The notes under the pieces were generated by a model. The model searched no databases, was not told the origin of the DNA, and saw nothing but the letters and a program-made list of their open reading frames with translations. From Desulforhabdus sp. TSK (GTDB lineage Bacteria > Desulfobacterota > Syntrophobacteria > Syntrophobacterales > Syntrophobacteraceae), in NCBI RefSeq assembly GCF_022836495.1, contig NZ_BQXM01000005.1, forward strand, positions 110,417 through 174,416: a stretch of DNA of 64,000 nt, in the 5' to 3' direction. The number at the start of each line of letters is the position of its first letter. Position 1 is the stretch's first letter. Positions 35,695-45,440 of this stretch are shown piece by piece. The translations under genes and the position numbers were made by a program.

Positions 35695-35807
35695 TTGAAA
35701 AGTTGCCCTTCTTGACTCACGCAGAGACGCGGAGAGCGCGGTGAAGAGCAAGTGGCAATAGACTCTGCGCCCTCTGCGGCTCCGCGTGAAAATGAAGTTT
35801 TTCACCT
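35695..35807. repeat. 112-bp dispersed intergenic repeat, copy 1
   Basis: It is closely similar to 61945-62058 along its whole length, with the shared segment CTTGACTCACGCAGAGAC and the ending GTGAAAATGAAG. Imperfect dyad symmetry is present (CACGCAGAG...CTCCGCGTG). Confidence 0.75.
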
Positions 35808-35818
35808 ATTCAGCCATT

Positions 35819-37435
35819 TCAGCAGGTGAGCTGCTGAAAGAAGTCGTTCCCCTTGTCGTCCACCAGGATGAAAGCCGGGAAATCCTCCACCTCGATTTTC
35901 CAGATGGCTTCCATTCCCAGTTCGGGGTATTCGAGCACCTCGACCTTCTTGATGTTCTCCTGGGCCAGAAGTGCGGCGGGACCGCCGATGGAGCCCAGGT
36001 AGAAGCCGCCGTGCTTCTTGCACGCATCCGTCACCTGCTGGCTGCGGTTGCCTTTGGCGATCATGATGAGGGAACCGCCGTGGGCCTGGAAAAGATCGAC
36101 ATAAGAGTCCATGCGGCCTGCCGTGGTGGGGCCGAAGGAGCCCGAGGGCATGCCCGCCGGCGTCTTGGCGGGACCCGCGTAATAAATGGGATGGTCCTTC
36201 ATGTACTGGGGCAGTCCTTCCCCTCTGTCGATGCGCTCTTTGAGCTTGGCGTGGGCGATGTCGCGGCCGACAATGATGGTGCCCGTAAGGGAGAGCTGGG
36301 TAGTCACGGGGTAGAGTGTCAGCTCGGCGAGGATCTCTTTCATGGGGCGATTGAGATCGATCTTCACGACCCCATGCTCGTGTTTGCCACGGTACTTCTC
36401 GGGGATGAAACGGCCGGGATTGGCTTCGAGCTCTTCCAGCCAGATGCCGTCCTTGTTGATCCTGGCCTTGACGTTTCGGTCCGCCGAACAGGATACTCCC
36501 ATGCCCACAGGGCAGGAGGCTCCGTGGCGGGGCATGCGTATGACACGCACATCGAGAGCGAAGTGCTTGCCGCCGAACTGGGCTCCAAAGCCACACTTGC
36601 AGGCGGCCTGGAGCAGCTTTTCTTCCAGTTCCAAATCACGGAAGGCCTGGCCCCCTTCATTGCCCACGGTCGGCAGAGCATCCAGGTAGCCCGTGGATGC
36701 GTACTTGACCGTGCGCAAGCACACTTCCGCCGATGTCCCGCCAATGACGAAGGCCAGATGATAGGGGGGGCACGCTGCCGTGCCGAGGGTTTTCATCTTT
36801 TCCACGAGGAATTTTTCCAGGCTTGCGGGGTTCAGCAGAGCCTTGGTTTCCTGGTAAAGGTAGGTCTTGTTGGCCGAACCGCCCCCCTTGGCTACGAAAA
36901 GGAACTTGTATTCCATGCCGTCCGTGGCATAGAGGTCGATCTGAGCGGGAAGGTTGGTGCCGGAGTTCTTCTCGTCGTACATGTTCAGGGGTATGGTCTG
37001 GGAATACCGAAGATTTTCTTCCGTGTAGGTCTTGTATACACCTTTGGAAAGATATTCTGCGTCGTTGACGCCCGTCCAGACCTGCTGGCCCTTCTTACCG
37101 GCGATGGTGGCCGTTCCCGTGTCCTGGCAAAGGGGAAGGACTCCTTTGGCGGCGACTTCGGCATTCCGCAGCATGGCGACAGCCACACCACGATCGTTGG
37201 GTGAAGATTCAGGATCATCCAGAATGGCGGCCACTTTTTCCAGGTGTGCGGGCCGGAGCAGGAAAGAAACATCCCGCATGGCGTTATTGGCGAGGAAAGT
37301 CAGCCCTTCGGGATCGACCTTGAGGATTTCTTTTCCTTCAAAATTGGCGACCGAAACATAATCTTTGCTCAGCAGTCTGTACTTTGTGTTGTCTTTTCCG
37401 AGGGGAAAGGGATCCTGATACGTGAATTCGGGCAT
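35819..37435 (-). CDS. fumA: Fumarate hydratase class I (iron-sulfur)
   Basis: 538 residues from ATG 37435, with AAGGAG upstream; a longer frame runs through an intergenic palindrome and is rejected. It hydrates fumarate to malate in the TCA or reverse TCA cycle and propionate oxidation. It is a single-chain enzyme like E. coli FumA/FumB: an alpha part with [15 protein letters not shown] (cluster Cys), [13 protein letters not shown] and [10 protein letters not shown], then the beta Fumerase_C part with [18 protein letters not shown] and [14 protein letters not shown]. The oxygen-labile 4Fe-4S form suits a strict anaerobe. It stands alone; a kinase gene ends 185 bases upstream. Confidence 0.95.
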   Translation of the reverse strand: MPEFTYQDPFPLGKDNTKYRLLSKDYVSVANFEGKEILKVDPEGLTFLANNAMRDVSFLLRPAHLEKVAAILDDPESSPNDRGVAVAMLRNAEVAAKGVLPLCQDTGTATIAGKKGQQVWTGVNDAEYLSKGVYKTYTEENLRYSQTIPLNMYDEKNSGTNLPAQIDLYATDGMEYKFLFVAKGGGSANKTYLYQETKALLNPASLEKFLVEKMKTLGTAACPPYHLAFVIGGTSAEVCLRTVKYASTGYLDALPTVGNEGGQAFRDLELEEKLLQAACKCGFGAQFGGKHFALDVRVIRMPRHGASCPVGMGVSCSADRNVKARINKDGIWLEELEANPGRFIPEKYRGKHEHGVVKIDLNRPMKEILAELTLYPVTTQLSLTGTIIVGRDIAHAKLKERIDRGEGLPQYMKDHPIYYAGPAKTPAGMPSGSFGPTTAGRMDSYVDLFQAHGGSLIMIAKGNRSQQVTDACKKHGGFYLGSIGGPAALLAQENIKKVEVLEYPELGMEAIWKIEVEDFPAFILVDDKGNDFFQQLTC

Positions 37436-37493
37436 TTTTTGCTCCTTATGCGTGTTCTGTTTCGCACTCAACGACAACATGCTGATTACCGTG

Positions 37494-37573
37494 AAAATCC
37501 CCCTCAATCCCCCTTTGATAAAGGGGGAAGCGTTGCGTTTTCCCCCCTTTTGCAAAGGGGGCAGGGGGATTTT
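37494..37573. repeat. C/G-run palindromic intergenic repeat
   Basis: AAAATCCCCCT (37494-37504) and AGGGGGATTTT (37563-37573) are exact inverse ends. Internal arms CCCCCTTTGATAAAGGGGG and CCCCTTTTGCAAAGGGG form further hairpins. A degenerate relative lies at about 2187-2256. Confidence 0.75.
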
Positions 37574-37620
37574 ATTGACGGGGGTGGACACCGTCGTTTT
37601 CATGACCGTTGCTGCACGGA

Positions 37621-40170
37621 TCATCCGACCAGGGAAAGGGATCGCTCTTCAGGCTCCTTCCGAGGAAGGGCAATGTAGAAGACGGTTCCACCTCCCTGTC
37701 CGGGCTCCGCCCAGACTTTGCCTCCGTGCCGCTCAGCGATTTCCCGCACGATGCTGAGCCCCAGGCCCGTTCCCGCCACACCGCTGGAGCTCGTGTGGCG
37801 TTTGAAGAGGCCGAAAATTTTTTCACAGTCTTCCTTCTTGATCCCGATGCCGTCATCCTCGACAGAAAAGGTATGAAAATCGTGGGACGCCTCGTGGCCG
37901 ATGCGAATGCATGAAAGCTTTTCGCCTCCGTATTTCAAAGCGTTGTCCACCAGGTTCCGGATGACCCGGAGCAGTGACAGGCGGTCTGCCAATATCTCCA
38001 CATCGTATTCCGGCTCAGTCCATCGAATGTGACGCTCCTGCATCCGTTCAGTGAATTCGTTCCGTATGAATTGGAACAAGTCCGAGGAATGCAGCCTTTC
38101 CATCTCCAGGGGTGCTTCCTTGCTGGCAATGTAATTGTTGATCTTTTCCACCAGGGCCGCGCTCAGCTCCGATGCCTTGGTGATTTGATCGCAATAACGC
38201 TTTCCTCTTTCATCCAGCTGGCAGGCATACTGCTTTTGCAGGAGCTTCGTCAGCCCGTGAATGCCTATGGCCGGGCTTTTCAAGTCGTGCATGACGGAGT
38301 AGGCAAAAAGTTTCAGCTTTTCAGAGCTTTGGCGGAGCGCTTCTTCCGCCTTTTTGCGCTCTTCGATTTCTTCCGTCAGCATCTTGTTGGCCAGAGCAAG
38401 CTCTCGGGTTCTCCTCTGTACCCTCAGTTCGAGCTCATCATGAGCCCGGCTCAGCTCCTCTTTCGCCTGGACGCGTTTAATGGAAGTTCCCAGTCCCATG
38501 GCAACCCCTTCCAGCACCTCCACCATTTCAAGAGGGACGGCATTTTCTCTGGGATCTGCCAGGTGGATCAGACCGAGGATCGAATTTTCCCAGCGGATGG
38601 GGATCAATACAAGCGTCTCAAAACCGAACTCCTTGCATTTGTTGCGGAGGTTCCGTCTTTCCTCTGCAGTCAGGCTGGCGAGAAATCGGGAGCTGCTGGA
38701 GATGTGCAATGATCCGCCGCGGGTGCTGCAGGACCAGTGGAAATCCGATTTTCCTCCGGCAATGCTGGTACACCGGCAGTCATGGCAGGCCGTGGAAAGA
38801 AGGTTTTCCTGTTCGAGAAAATCGGGGTGAAAGCCTTCCCATGCCTGATACGGTATGCTCCCATCTTCGTGAAGGATGCGTATTCCCGCAGCGGCGCACT
38901 GAGTGAATCGCTTCAATTCCGTCACATATTCCTGGAGGAGCACGGGCATGTCCAGGTCTCTGTTGGAAATTTCCAGAAATTGGTGAGAGATCTTGAGCGC
39001 CTCTTCGGCCCGCCTGCGGTGCGTGATGTCCTGGATCTGGGCCAAATACTCCTGGATCTGGCCACCATCGTAGAGAGGAGTGATCAGGATATCGGCATAG
39101 ATGGTTTCGGTCTTCCGCGTTTCGAAAAAATTCTGCTCCCTGATTTTCCTGAAGTTTATGGGGATTTCATAACGCACGCTTTGGCCCTGGCGGAGTTTTT
39201 CGCCCATGCCGGCCGGCAGATTGGGGTCCTTGAAAAGATTCACCTTTTGAAGACGCGCGGCATCGGAAATGCCGAAAATTTTGAGGCTTGCCTCATTGAC
39301 GTCGATGAGGGTGCCCGATGCGCTATAGAGTCCGATGCCGATGGGGGATTCCTCGTAGATGCTCCGGAAGCGCTCCTCGCTCTCCCGCAGGGCCTCTTCC
39401 GTTCTTTTTCTCCGCGTGATATCCCGGTCGATGCCCCGATATCCGCAGAGCTTCCCCAGTTTGTCCACGATGGGGACGCCGTTCGTTTCCAGAATGACTT
39501 CCCGTTGCTGTTTGTGCAGGATACGGTTGACAAAGCCGGTGAGAGGCTTTCCCTCCTGCATGACTTGAAAGGTGACGCGCCGCTGGCTTTCCTTCTCCTT
39601 GGTCGGAAAGAGGTCGTAAAAGTGCTTCTGAAGAATCTCTTCCGTCGTGTAGCCCGTGATACGCTCCACCATGGGATTGGAGTAGACATAGCGACCTTCC
39701 ATGTCCACTTCCCAGATCCAGTCTGAAGTCCCTTCCGCCAGGTCTCTGAAGCGCTTTTCCGTTTCGTCCAGGGTATTCTTGAGGTGTCTCTCCCGCATGA
39801 CACGCTCGATGAGGCGGGGAACCTGGGCAAAGAAATCGGAGGATTTTACCAGGTAATCCGAAGCCCCGAGCTTCATGGCCTTGACGGCGATCCCTTCGTC
39901 GCCCTGCCCGGTGATCATGATGACAGGAATATTCATGCCCCCGGCCTGAAGAGCTTCCAAAAATTCGATGCCGTTCATTCGCGGCATCAGGTAGTCCACC
40001 ATGATGATATCGGGGTGAATCTCGTTGATTTTCTCGAAGCATGCCGTCGCTTCTTCAAAATAGTGGACATTGGAATGGGGATATGTCTTCAGGATCGCTC
40101 GCTTCATGAGCTGAAAATGAGGTTCCTCATCTTCTATGATGACTATGTTCAGCGGTTCTTCCAATTTCAT
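37621..40170 (-). CDS. Receiver-PAS-PAS-GAF hybrid histidine kinase
   Basis: 849 residues, soluble. An N-terminal receiver (D59 in IIMVDYLMP) is followed by PAS 1 (about 140-260), PAS 2 (about 270-390), a GAF domain (about 400-575) with a Cys-rich loop ACHDCRCTS, a coiled coil, HisKA (SVMHDLKSP, about residue 630) and HATPase ([29 protein letters not shown]). The order receiver-first/kinase-last suggests it receives phosphate from the adjacent CHASE-like kinase and signals on. The Cys cluster might bind metal or sense redox state; that is speculation. It is third in the leftward trio with 40220 and 40685. Confidence 0.9.
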   Translation of the reverse strand: MKLEEPLNIVIIEDEEPHFQLMKRAILKTYPHSNVHYFEEATACFEKINEIHPDIIMVDYLMPRMNGIEFLEALQAGGMNIPVIMITGQGDEGIAVKAMKLGASDYLVKSSDFFAQVPRLIERVMRERHLKNTLDETEKRFRDLAEGTSDWIWEVDMEGRYVYSNPMVERITGYTTEEILQKHFYDLFPTKEKESQRRVTFQVMQEGKPLTGFVNRILHKQQREVILETNGVPIVDKLGKLCGYRGIDRDITRRKRTEEALRESEERFRSIYEESPIGIGLYSASGTLIDVNEASLKIFGISDAARLQKVNLFKDPNLPAGMGEKLRQGQSVRYEIPINFRKIREQNFFETRKTETIYADILITPLYDGGQIQEYLAQIQDITHRRRAEEALKISHQFLEISNRDLDMPVLLQEYVTELKRFTQCAAAGIRILHEDGSIPYQAWEGFHPDFLEQENLLSTACHDCRCTSIAGGKSDFHWSCSTRGGSLHISSSSRFLASLTAEERRNLRNKCKEFGFETLVLIPIRWENSILGLIHLADPRENAVPLEMVEVLEGVAMGLGTSIKRVQAKEELSRAHDELELRVQRRTRELALANKMLTEEIEERKKAEEALRQSSEKLKLFAYSVMHDLKSPAIGIHGLTKLLQKQYACQLDERGKRYCDQITKASELSAALVEKINNYIASKEAPLEMERLHSSDLFQFIRNEFTERMQERHIRWTEPEYDVEILADRLSLLRVIRNLVDNALKYGGEKLSCIRIGHEASHDFHTFSVEDDGIGIKKEDCEKIFGLFKRHTSSSGVAGTGLGLSIVREIAERHGGKVWAEPGQGGGTVFYIALPRKEPEERSLSLVG

Positions 40171-40219
40171 AACCTTTCAGGTTCCGTACACTGTCCGCAT
40201 GCCATGCCTGTATACATGC

Positions 40220-40672
40220 CTATTTATCGGTTGTCTTCGGTGATTCATTGAGGCTCATCCAATAGTAATCGATTTGCATGACTTTGTCTTCGAACTCCTT
40301 GAATCCCACGGGCTTGGTGAGATAGCTGTTGGCATAATGACTGTAGGATGCCGCAATGTCCTCTTCTCTCTGAGACGTCGTCAGCATGATCACCGGGATC
40401 TTTTTCAATCGGACGTCTTCCTTGATCCTTTTCAAAACCTCGATACCGTCGATGCCGGGGAGCTTCAGGTCGAGGAGGATCAGGGATGGGGGAGGGTATT
40501 CCGTGCGGTCGCTGTAGGCGCCCTGGTTGAAAAGATATTCAAGGGCCTGTTCACCGTCGCCCACAACATCGATGCGGGTGGCCCGCCCGGCTTTGCGGAT
40601 GGCCCGCTTGGTCAGCTCCGCATGAGCTTCCTCATCTTCGATGATCAAAACATGAGCTGAATAACTGTTCAT
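40220..40672 (-). CDS. CheY-like receiver (Rcp1 type)
   Basis: 150 residues: a single receiver of the Rcp1/phytochrome-associated subtype, with a long loop QGAYSDRTEYPPP before the phospho-acceptor D68 (LILLDLKLPG), TTS switch and KPVGFKEF Lys. There is no output domain. It lies 12 bases after the CHASE-like kinase and 49 before the hybrid kinase, so it probably shuttles phosphate between them. The ribosome-binding site is weak. Confidence 0.92.
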   Translation of the reverse strand: MNSYSAHVLIIEDEEAHAELTKRAIRKAGRATRIDVVGDGEQALEYLFNQGAYSDRTEYPPPSLILLDLKLPGIDGIEVLKRIKEDVRLKKIPVIMLTTSQREEDIAASYSHYANSYLTKPVGFKEFEDKVMQIDYYWMSLNESPKTTDK

Positions 40673-40684
40673 GGCAAGAAATCC

Positions 40685-42364
40685 TTAAGATGAACCGAGG
40701 GTGAAAAAGAAGGTCGTTCCCTCACCGGGCTTGGAATCCAGCCAGATCCTGCCGCCATGGTACTCGATGATGCGTTTGACAATGGTCAATCCCATGCCGG
40801 TCCCTTCCTCCACCCGCTTTGCCGATGGAAGCCTTTGGAATATTTTGAATATTTTTTCGAAATAGGCTTCCTCGATCCCCATGCCGTTGTCGCGGATGTA
40901 GAAGACGTTCTCCCCGTCCTCTTTCCGTACCCCGATCTCGATGCGCGGCGCGGGATTGTCTGGTCCAATGTACTTGACGGCATTGGACAGCAGGTTGTCC
41001 ACTGCCTGGGCGATGCGTTTGCTTTCGCCATACACCTCCGGGAGGTTTTCCTGGACAGTGACCTGAATGCCGCGGGCGTCGATTCGAGGCTTCAACAGCT
41101 CCAGCGATTGGTGGACGATGGGTCCCATGGGAAAAAGCGTTTTCTCTTCAGTCATTCTGCCAATGCGCGAGAGATTCAACAGGTCGTTGATGAGAGATTC
41201 CATCTTGAGGGCGGCATCGCTCATGTACCGAAGATATTTCTCCGCATCGCCTGTCAGAACCTGTCCGTAATCTTCTCTCAGTGCCCCGATGAATCCCTCG
41301 ATGGTGACGATGGGTGTCTTGAGATCGTGAGAGACCGTGTAGACAAAAGATTCCATCTCCACGTTGGCGGCACTCAGTTCGTTCATGGCGGCCTTCAGTT
41401 TTTTCTCGTTTTCCCGCAGAGCGTCTTCCGCCTTCTTGCGCTCGCTGACTTCGTGGAGCGCCAGGTCCCGGGATCCCTTGTACAGCTCGACGCGTCGGAT
41501 GAGCTGGTGAAGGAGAAGTGCAAGGCCTCCCGACAAGGCCAGTCCAAAGGCGAGGTAGGCGAGATTGGGTGTCCGTTCCGCACTGCGGAGCTCCCCGGTG
41601 GGCTCGAGACGCAGTTGCCATGTCCGATCGGCAAAAGAAATTTCCCGGACCACCTGGAGCGGGTCGGATCCGCCGGCTTCCCCATGCCCTCCGAGTGTCT
41701 TCCGCGAGTCATAGACAGTTTGCTCCCCCTCGGAAAGGATGACTCGAAAGGTCTCAAAGATTTTACCGGACACGGAAATATTCAGCAGAGTGTCCATGCG
41801 GAAGACCCCAGCCAGGTAGCCCTGGAGTCTGTCGTCGTGCATCAGGGGAAGGAGCACTTCGAACCCGGTTCCTCCTTCGTAGAGATCCATGGCGGGCGTC
41901 ACGGCGTAATGCCGTTCTTCCATCGCCTTCTTAAGGGTTTCAGCGTAGCGGGGATCCTCATGCGCAGAAACATTTTTTCCGTTTGCCTGGGAATTTTCAT
42001 GCTCGGGGTAAACCCAGCGGACGGTGCCTTCGGGGTCCATCCAGTGGAGGGATGTGAACCCGGGATAGCGTCGATACAAAGAGGCGGCAAACGCCAGGAA
42101 ACGCTCTTTCCTGAAATCGGGGGGCTCTCGCTCCACCCACCGGTCGGCCAGAATTTCCAGGGATGCGATGCGCGCGTGGATGAGCCCTTCAATGCGTATC
42201 CGGAGCTGGTCTGCGGTGGTTTCCAGGAGGTGAAGCATCATTTGGCGTTCATGCCTGTTTTGTGCCTGCCACAACAGCACAGCGATGGCGCTGAAAAAAA
42301 GCAGGGCCATCCAGGGGAACATTCTTCTTAGACCGTGAACAGGCATAGCATTCATTAATTTCAT
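40685..42364 (-). CDS. Membrane histidine kinase with CHASE-like periplasmic sensor
   Basis: 559 residues. Transmembrane helix 1 is at about residues 15-33, with a large periplasmic domain to about 270 (RRYPGFTSLHWMDPEGTVRWVYPEHEN is CHASE-like). Transmembrane helix 2 is at about 272-292, then a coiled coil, HisKA (TVSHDLKTPIVTIEGF) and HATPase (NLLSNAVKYIG; DNGMGIEE; GTGMGLTIVKRI). CHASE domains usually sense small extracellular ligands; none is known here. It is first of a three-gene leftward signalling operon. Start alternatives are ATG 42355 and 42346. Confidence 0.88.
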   Translation of the reverse strand: MKLMNAMPVHGLRRMFPWMALLFFSAIAVLLWQAQNRHERQMMLHLLETTADQLRIRIEGLIHARIASLEILADRWVEREPPDFRKERFLAFAASLYRRYPGFTSLHWMDPEGTVRWVYPEHENSQANGKNVSAHEDPRYAETLKKAMEERHYAVTPAMDLYEGGTGFEVLLPLMHDDRLQGYLAGVFRMDTLLNISVSGKIFETFRVILSEGEQTVYDSRKTLGGHGEAGGSDPLQVVREISFADRTWQLRLEPTGELRSAERTPNLAYLAFGLALSGGLALLLHQLIRRVELYKGSRDLALHEVSERKKAEDALRENEKKLKAAMNELSAANVEMESFVYTVSHDLKTPIVTIEGFIGALREDYGQVLTGDAEKYLRYMSDAALKMESLINDLLNLSRIGRMTEEKTLFPMGPIVHQSLELLKPRIDARGIQVTVQENLPEVYGESKRIAQAVDNLLSNAVKYIGPDNPAPRIEIGVRKEDGENVFYIRDNGMGIEEAYFEKIFKIFQRLPSAKRVEEGTGMGLTIVKRIIEYHGGRIWLDSKPGEGTTFFFTLGSS

Positions 42365-42525
42365 TGAAAGTTTAAATAGTTATCCGATCAAAATGTACAA
42401 ATAGTAACGCACTTTCAGAAGTTTTCCAACCCCTATATGTCTAAACTTCTCTAAGCTCGAAAGCGTCAAAAGGGGGGCAGTAGCCGGGGAGTGGGTCCGG
42501 CAGATACATATTTGATGCGGGGAGG

Positions 42526-43428
42526 TCAAGGGCCGTCCAAAACCTCGATGCGGCTGCTGAGGCAGGCACGGCAAGACCCCGATCGAATGCGGGCGGCATC
42601 CGAGAGTGAGAGCACCCCCACGATGTTTGCAGGGGTTTCCCTGTGAATGAAGAGCCTTTGAACGTCAGCAAAAACCATTTCTCGTATGACGAGAACCAGC
42701 GGATCGTCGTAATCACATGACCGGACCGGGCTGTTCATGATGGATTTTGCGGGATCTTCCGGAGAGATCCCGCGTTTGTAGGCCATGAGCAGATCCGTTT
42801 TGGAAACCACCCCCACGGGCTGCCCCTCGCGGCTCAAGATGAGCACCGCGCCCACGTTGCCGGCTTCGAGACCTTCCATGATGGTCATGATACTTTCATC
42901 CTTGCGGTTGAAGAAGACCGAAGGAGTCATGACCTCGTGGACCCGGAGAGCATCTGCCATGCTGCTGTCCGAAAGACTCGCCCGTGGCCGGGCTACATTT
43001 CTTTCGCACCTATGGCAATACCTGTAGAGCAGTCCGCAAATGTCGTAATAGGCCAAGACCCCCGATGCCTGCTTCGGATCATCTCCCGTGACAAACACGC
43101 GGTGAACCTTGTGAGTGCGCATGAGGTCGAGAGCGGATTCCAGGGTGTCTTCAGGAGAACAGAGCACTGGGGACGGCATCATGATGGCTTCAAGGGGTGT
43201 CTCGATGGGTATGCCCGCGTAATAGGCTCCCATGATGTTGGTCTTGGAAACCACCCCGATGACTTCGTCATTTGCATCGACGATGAGGAGCGAGTTGATG
43301 CGGAACTTGATGAGCAGCTTGGCTGCCTCGTTGATGGATGCTTGTTTATGCAGATGAGTGGCAATCCTCCGCATGGCGTCTCGGACCTTGAGACCACTCA
43401 GGACGCTTTTTTTGTCGATGATGGGCAT
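42526..43428 (-). CDS. Four-CBS (double Bateman) protein with two Cys pairs
   Basis: 300 residues, cytoplasmic. Four CBS motifs form two Bateman modules: about residues 14-75 and 80-135, then 163-225 and 230-288. VGVVSKT-type strands occur in each. Between the modules lies YCHRCERN and at the C-terminus SGSCRACLSSR; together these four Cys could bind zinc or form disulfides. CBS pairs bind adenine nucleotides (AMP, ATP, SAM). There is no effector domain, so it likely acts by binding a partner. It is paired with the 2-CBS gene 44 bases upstream. Confidence 0.85.
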   Translation of the reverse strand: MPIIDKKSVLSGLKVRDAMRRIATHLHKQASINEAAKLLIKFRINSLLIVDANDEVIGVVSKTNIMGAYYAGIPIETPLEAIMMPSPVLCSPEDTLESALDLMRTHKVHRVFVTGDDPKQASGVLAYYDICGLLYRYCHRCERNVARPRASLSDSSMADALRVHEVMTPSVFFNRKDESIMTIMEGLEAGNVGAVLILSREGQPVGVVSKTDLLMAYKRGISPEDPAKSIMNSPVRSCDYDDPLVLVIREMVFADVQRLFIHRETPANIVGVLSLSDAARIRSGSCRACLSSRIEVLDGP

Positions 43429-43472
43429 GGTCAGCTCACAAAAAATGATGCGGTGAAGGCGGCCTGAAGAGA

Positions 43473-43952
43473 TCAGGTGGTCTCGCAGCCGGATCGCTCC
43501 ATGAGGTAGTAAAACACCTTGGAAATGTACACGATCCCGACAAGTTTTCCGTCTTCCAGGACGGGAATGCGGCGCATGTGCTTTCGGATCATGATGTCCA
43601 CGATGAAAAGAAGCTGCGTATCCGGGGTGATCGAGGTCAGGTCGGTGGTCATGATGTCTTCCACCCGTACAATCTTGGCCCGGCGGCAGGTTTCGTCCAG
43701 AAAGCCTCCAACGTCCATGTCGTTCATCTCTCCCCAGATATGAATGTGCTTGGGGCGCATGAGGAGGAGGATGTCAAACATGGAAACCATCCCCACGAGC
43801 TCTGAGTGATCGTTGGTGACCAGAAGACCAAAGCTCTTGGATTTCTGTTCTTCACTGGCCAGCTTGAAAATCTTGACGGCTTCGGCAACAGACATGCCGG
43901 GTCGGAGGGTAAAGAAAACGGTATCCATAACATCGCGGGCTGTGACGGTCAT
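43473..43952 (-). CDS. CBS-pair protein
   Basis: 159 residues from ATG 43952, where GAAAGGGG precedes the start; a longer frame to 44024 has none. One Bateman module: CBS 1 about 5-65 (TARDVMDTVFFTLRPGMSVAEAV) and CBS 2 about 95-155 (VEDIMTTDLTSITPDTQLL). An insert of about 20 residues (RPKHIHIWGEMNDMDVGGF) separates them. It probably binds an adenine nucleotide and regulates a partner, perhaps as an energy sensor. It is co-transcribed with the 4-CBS gene. Confidence 0.87.
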   Translation of the reverse strand: MTVTARDVMDTVFFTLRPGMSVAEAVKIFKLASEEQKSKSFGLLVTNDHSELVGMVSMFDILLLMRPKHIHIWGEMNDMDVGGFLDETCRRAKIVRVEDIMTTDLTSITPDTQLLFIVDIMIRKHMRRIPVLEDGKLVGIVYISKVFYYLMERSGCETT

Positions 43953-44298
43953 GGAGGCCCCTTTCGGGCTGAATGGACACGAAAAATGTGGAAAGGGATT
44001 TAGTGTTTTTTTCAGTCCAATCAATGTATCATCTCAGGTCGTCGTGTCAACGTTTTAATCCATATTCCAAAAGGTTGCCGTCGGAAGTTCCATGTCCCCC
44101 TTCCTCCGCAGGAGCATCTTATTTTTGCCCTCCTGTTACATACCCGACCCCATGGGGAGTCGGTCCTTTACAACCCGGGGAGTCGATGTTATCAACAGAA
44201 GCTCTGTGGGGTGTCTCCCTTGCGTCCCTTCGCGAGGATGAGATTCCCATGCATTGAAATCCCTTAACTGCCGAACCCTATTGAAGGGGATTCAACTC
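43953..44298. other. Divergent intergenic region before the rhomboid gene
   Basis: No gene is seen. A near-palindrome around CCCCATGGGG (44148-44167) and a CTCCGCAGGAG dyad (about 44104-44114) are present. No confident promoter. Confidence 0.4.
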
Positions 44299-45141
44299 GT
44301 GCAAGAACATGGAAGGCATTCCATCCTCTGTCCCAACTGCCGGAAGCTCATCAGTGAAGATGAGCCCCAGTGCCCTTACTGCGGCATCAGCAATCCCGGA
44401 TCACGCTGGAAAAATAACCCCTGGATGCGGGGATTCCAGAATCCGGACCAGCTCATTCAGACCATCATTTATGTCAATGCGGGGATGTTCATTCTGTCGC
44501 TTTTGCTCAATCCACGCGGGATGGGCTTCTCCATGAGCCCTTTTTCCTTTTTATCCCCAGACAATCAGAGCCTCCTGCTCCTGGGGGCAACGGGTTCGAT
44601 TCCCATCGCCCGGTTTCACCGCTGGTGGACGCTGCTGTCCGCTAACTATCTGCATGCGAGCATCCTCCACATCCTTTTCAACATGATGGCTCTCAAGCAG
44701 ATCGGTGCACTTGTGATTGCGGAATATGGACCCTATCGCATGTTCATTATCTACACCTTGGCTGGAGTCCTGGGGTATGTGGTTTCATATGTCGCCGGGG
44801 TTGCTTTCACTCTTGGGGCGTCGGCTGCGGTGTGCGGGCTGATCGGGGCGGGGCTCTATTATGGAAAGAGCCGTGGAGGGATTTACGGTGAAGCTATCTA
44901 CAAGCAAATCGGCGGGTGGGTCATCGGCCTGTTTGCCTTCGGACTGCTGTTTCCCGGCATCAACAACTGGGCGCACGGCGGTGGGCTTTTGGCGGGAATC
45001 GTGCTGGGATTCCTGCTGGGGTACAGGGAGAGAACCCCTGAGACCCTGCTCCATAAAACGCTGGCCGGTTCGTGCGCGCTGGCAAGCGCAGTCGTCCTTT
45101 GCTTTGCCGTCTTGACCGGGGTCCTGCTGAACTTTTTCTGA
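44299..45141 (+). CDS. Rhomboid intramembrane serine protease with N-terminal zinc ribbon
   Basis: 280 residues from GTG 44299, nine bases after AAGGGG; a TTG 15 codons upstream lacks such a site. Residues about 9-30 hold two CPxC knuckles (CPNC...CPYC), a zinc ribbon. Six or more helices follow. HILFNMMAL is the conserved HxxxN segment. The catalytic Ser lies in LGASAAVCGLIG, where family members usually have GxSG, and the catalytic His in NWAHGGGLLAG. It cleaves membrane-embedded substrates; the substrate is unknown. The Gly-to-Ala change after Ser is seen in some active rhomboids. Confidence 0.85.
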   Translation: MQEHGRHSILCPNCRKLISEDEPQCPYCGISNPGSRWKNNPWMRGFQNPDQLIQTIIYVNAGMFILSLLLNPRGMGFSMSPFSFLSPDNQSLLLLGATGSIPIARFHRWWTLLSANYLHASILHILFNMMALKQIGALVIAEYGPYRMFIIYTLAGVLGYVVSYVAGVAFTLGASAAVCGLIGAGLYYGKSRGGIYGEAIYKQIGGWVIGLFAFGLLFPGINNWAHGGGLLAGIVLGFLLGYRERTPETLLHKTLAGSCALASAVVLCFAVLTGVLLNFF

Positions 45142-45440
45142 ACCCCGGTAGACATGGTGTTGCCCTGCAAGTGTCCCGAGCTCCCCTCGACAGAAACCTG
45201 TTGACACGGATCCACCGCCTGTGTAAGGTGCGGTAAACCGGGGGCATGAAGCCTTTCCAGTCCAGGAATGTGCGCGACAAATTAAAGAAATTTGCAATCG
45301 AGAGTCAGGTCATGAAGGCCAAAAATGGATCCGAAAGGAGATATTTTTGGCCTTTTTTTGTCGGTTCGGGCGGCGATTCTTCGGCGGAGTCTTGGTGAAT
45401 CGTCTGGAATAAATGCTTTTGAACGAAAGGAACAGATGCG
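45142..45440. other. Leader region before cbiM
   Basis: It holds a strong intrinsic terminator (45315-45359) ending 81 bases before cbiM. I looked for a cobalamin riboswitch and found none of its conserved boxes. Whether 45142-45314 is an unrecognised metal-sensing leader or only spacer is open. Confidence 0.45.
45315..45359 (+). terminator. Intrinsic terminator (possible attenuator) upstream of cbiM
   Basis: A 12-bp perfect stem (45315-45326 with 45343-45354, AAGGCCAAAAAT) has a 16-base loop containing GAAAGGAGA, followed by a run of T to 45359. Confidence 0.85.

Noticed and set aside
35786..37204. 472-codon open frame on the plus strand
   Set aside because: It lies antisense to the fumarase gene and has no family resemblance or ribosome-binding site.
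40757..42331. 524-codon open frame on the plus strand
   Set aside because: Antisense shadow of the CHASE-like histidine kinase.
45142..45314. Cobalamin riboswitch before cbiM
   Set aside because: None of the conserved B12-box segments was found.
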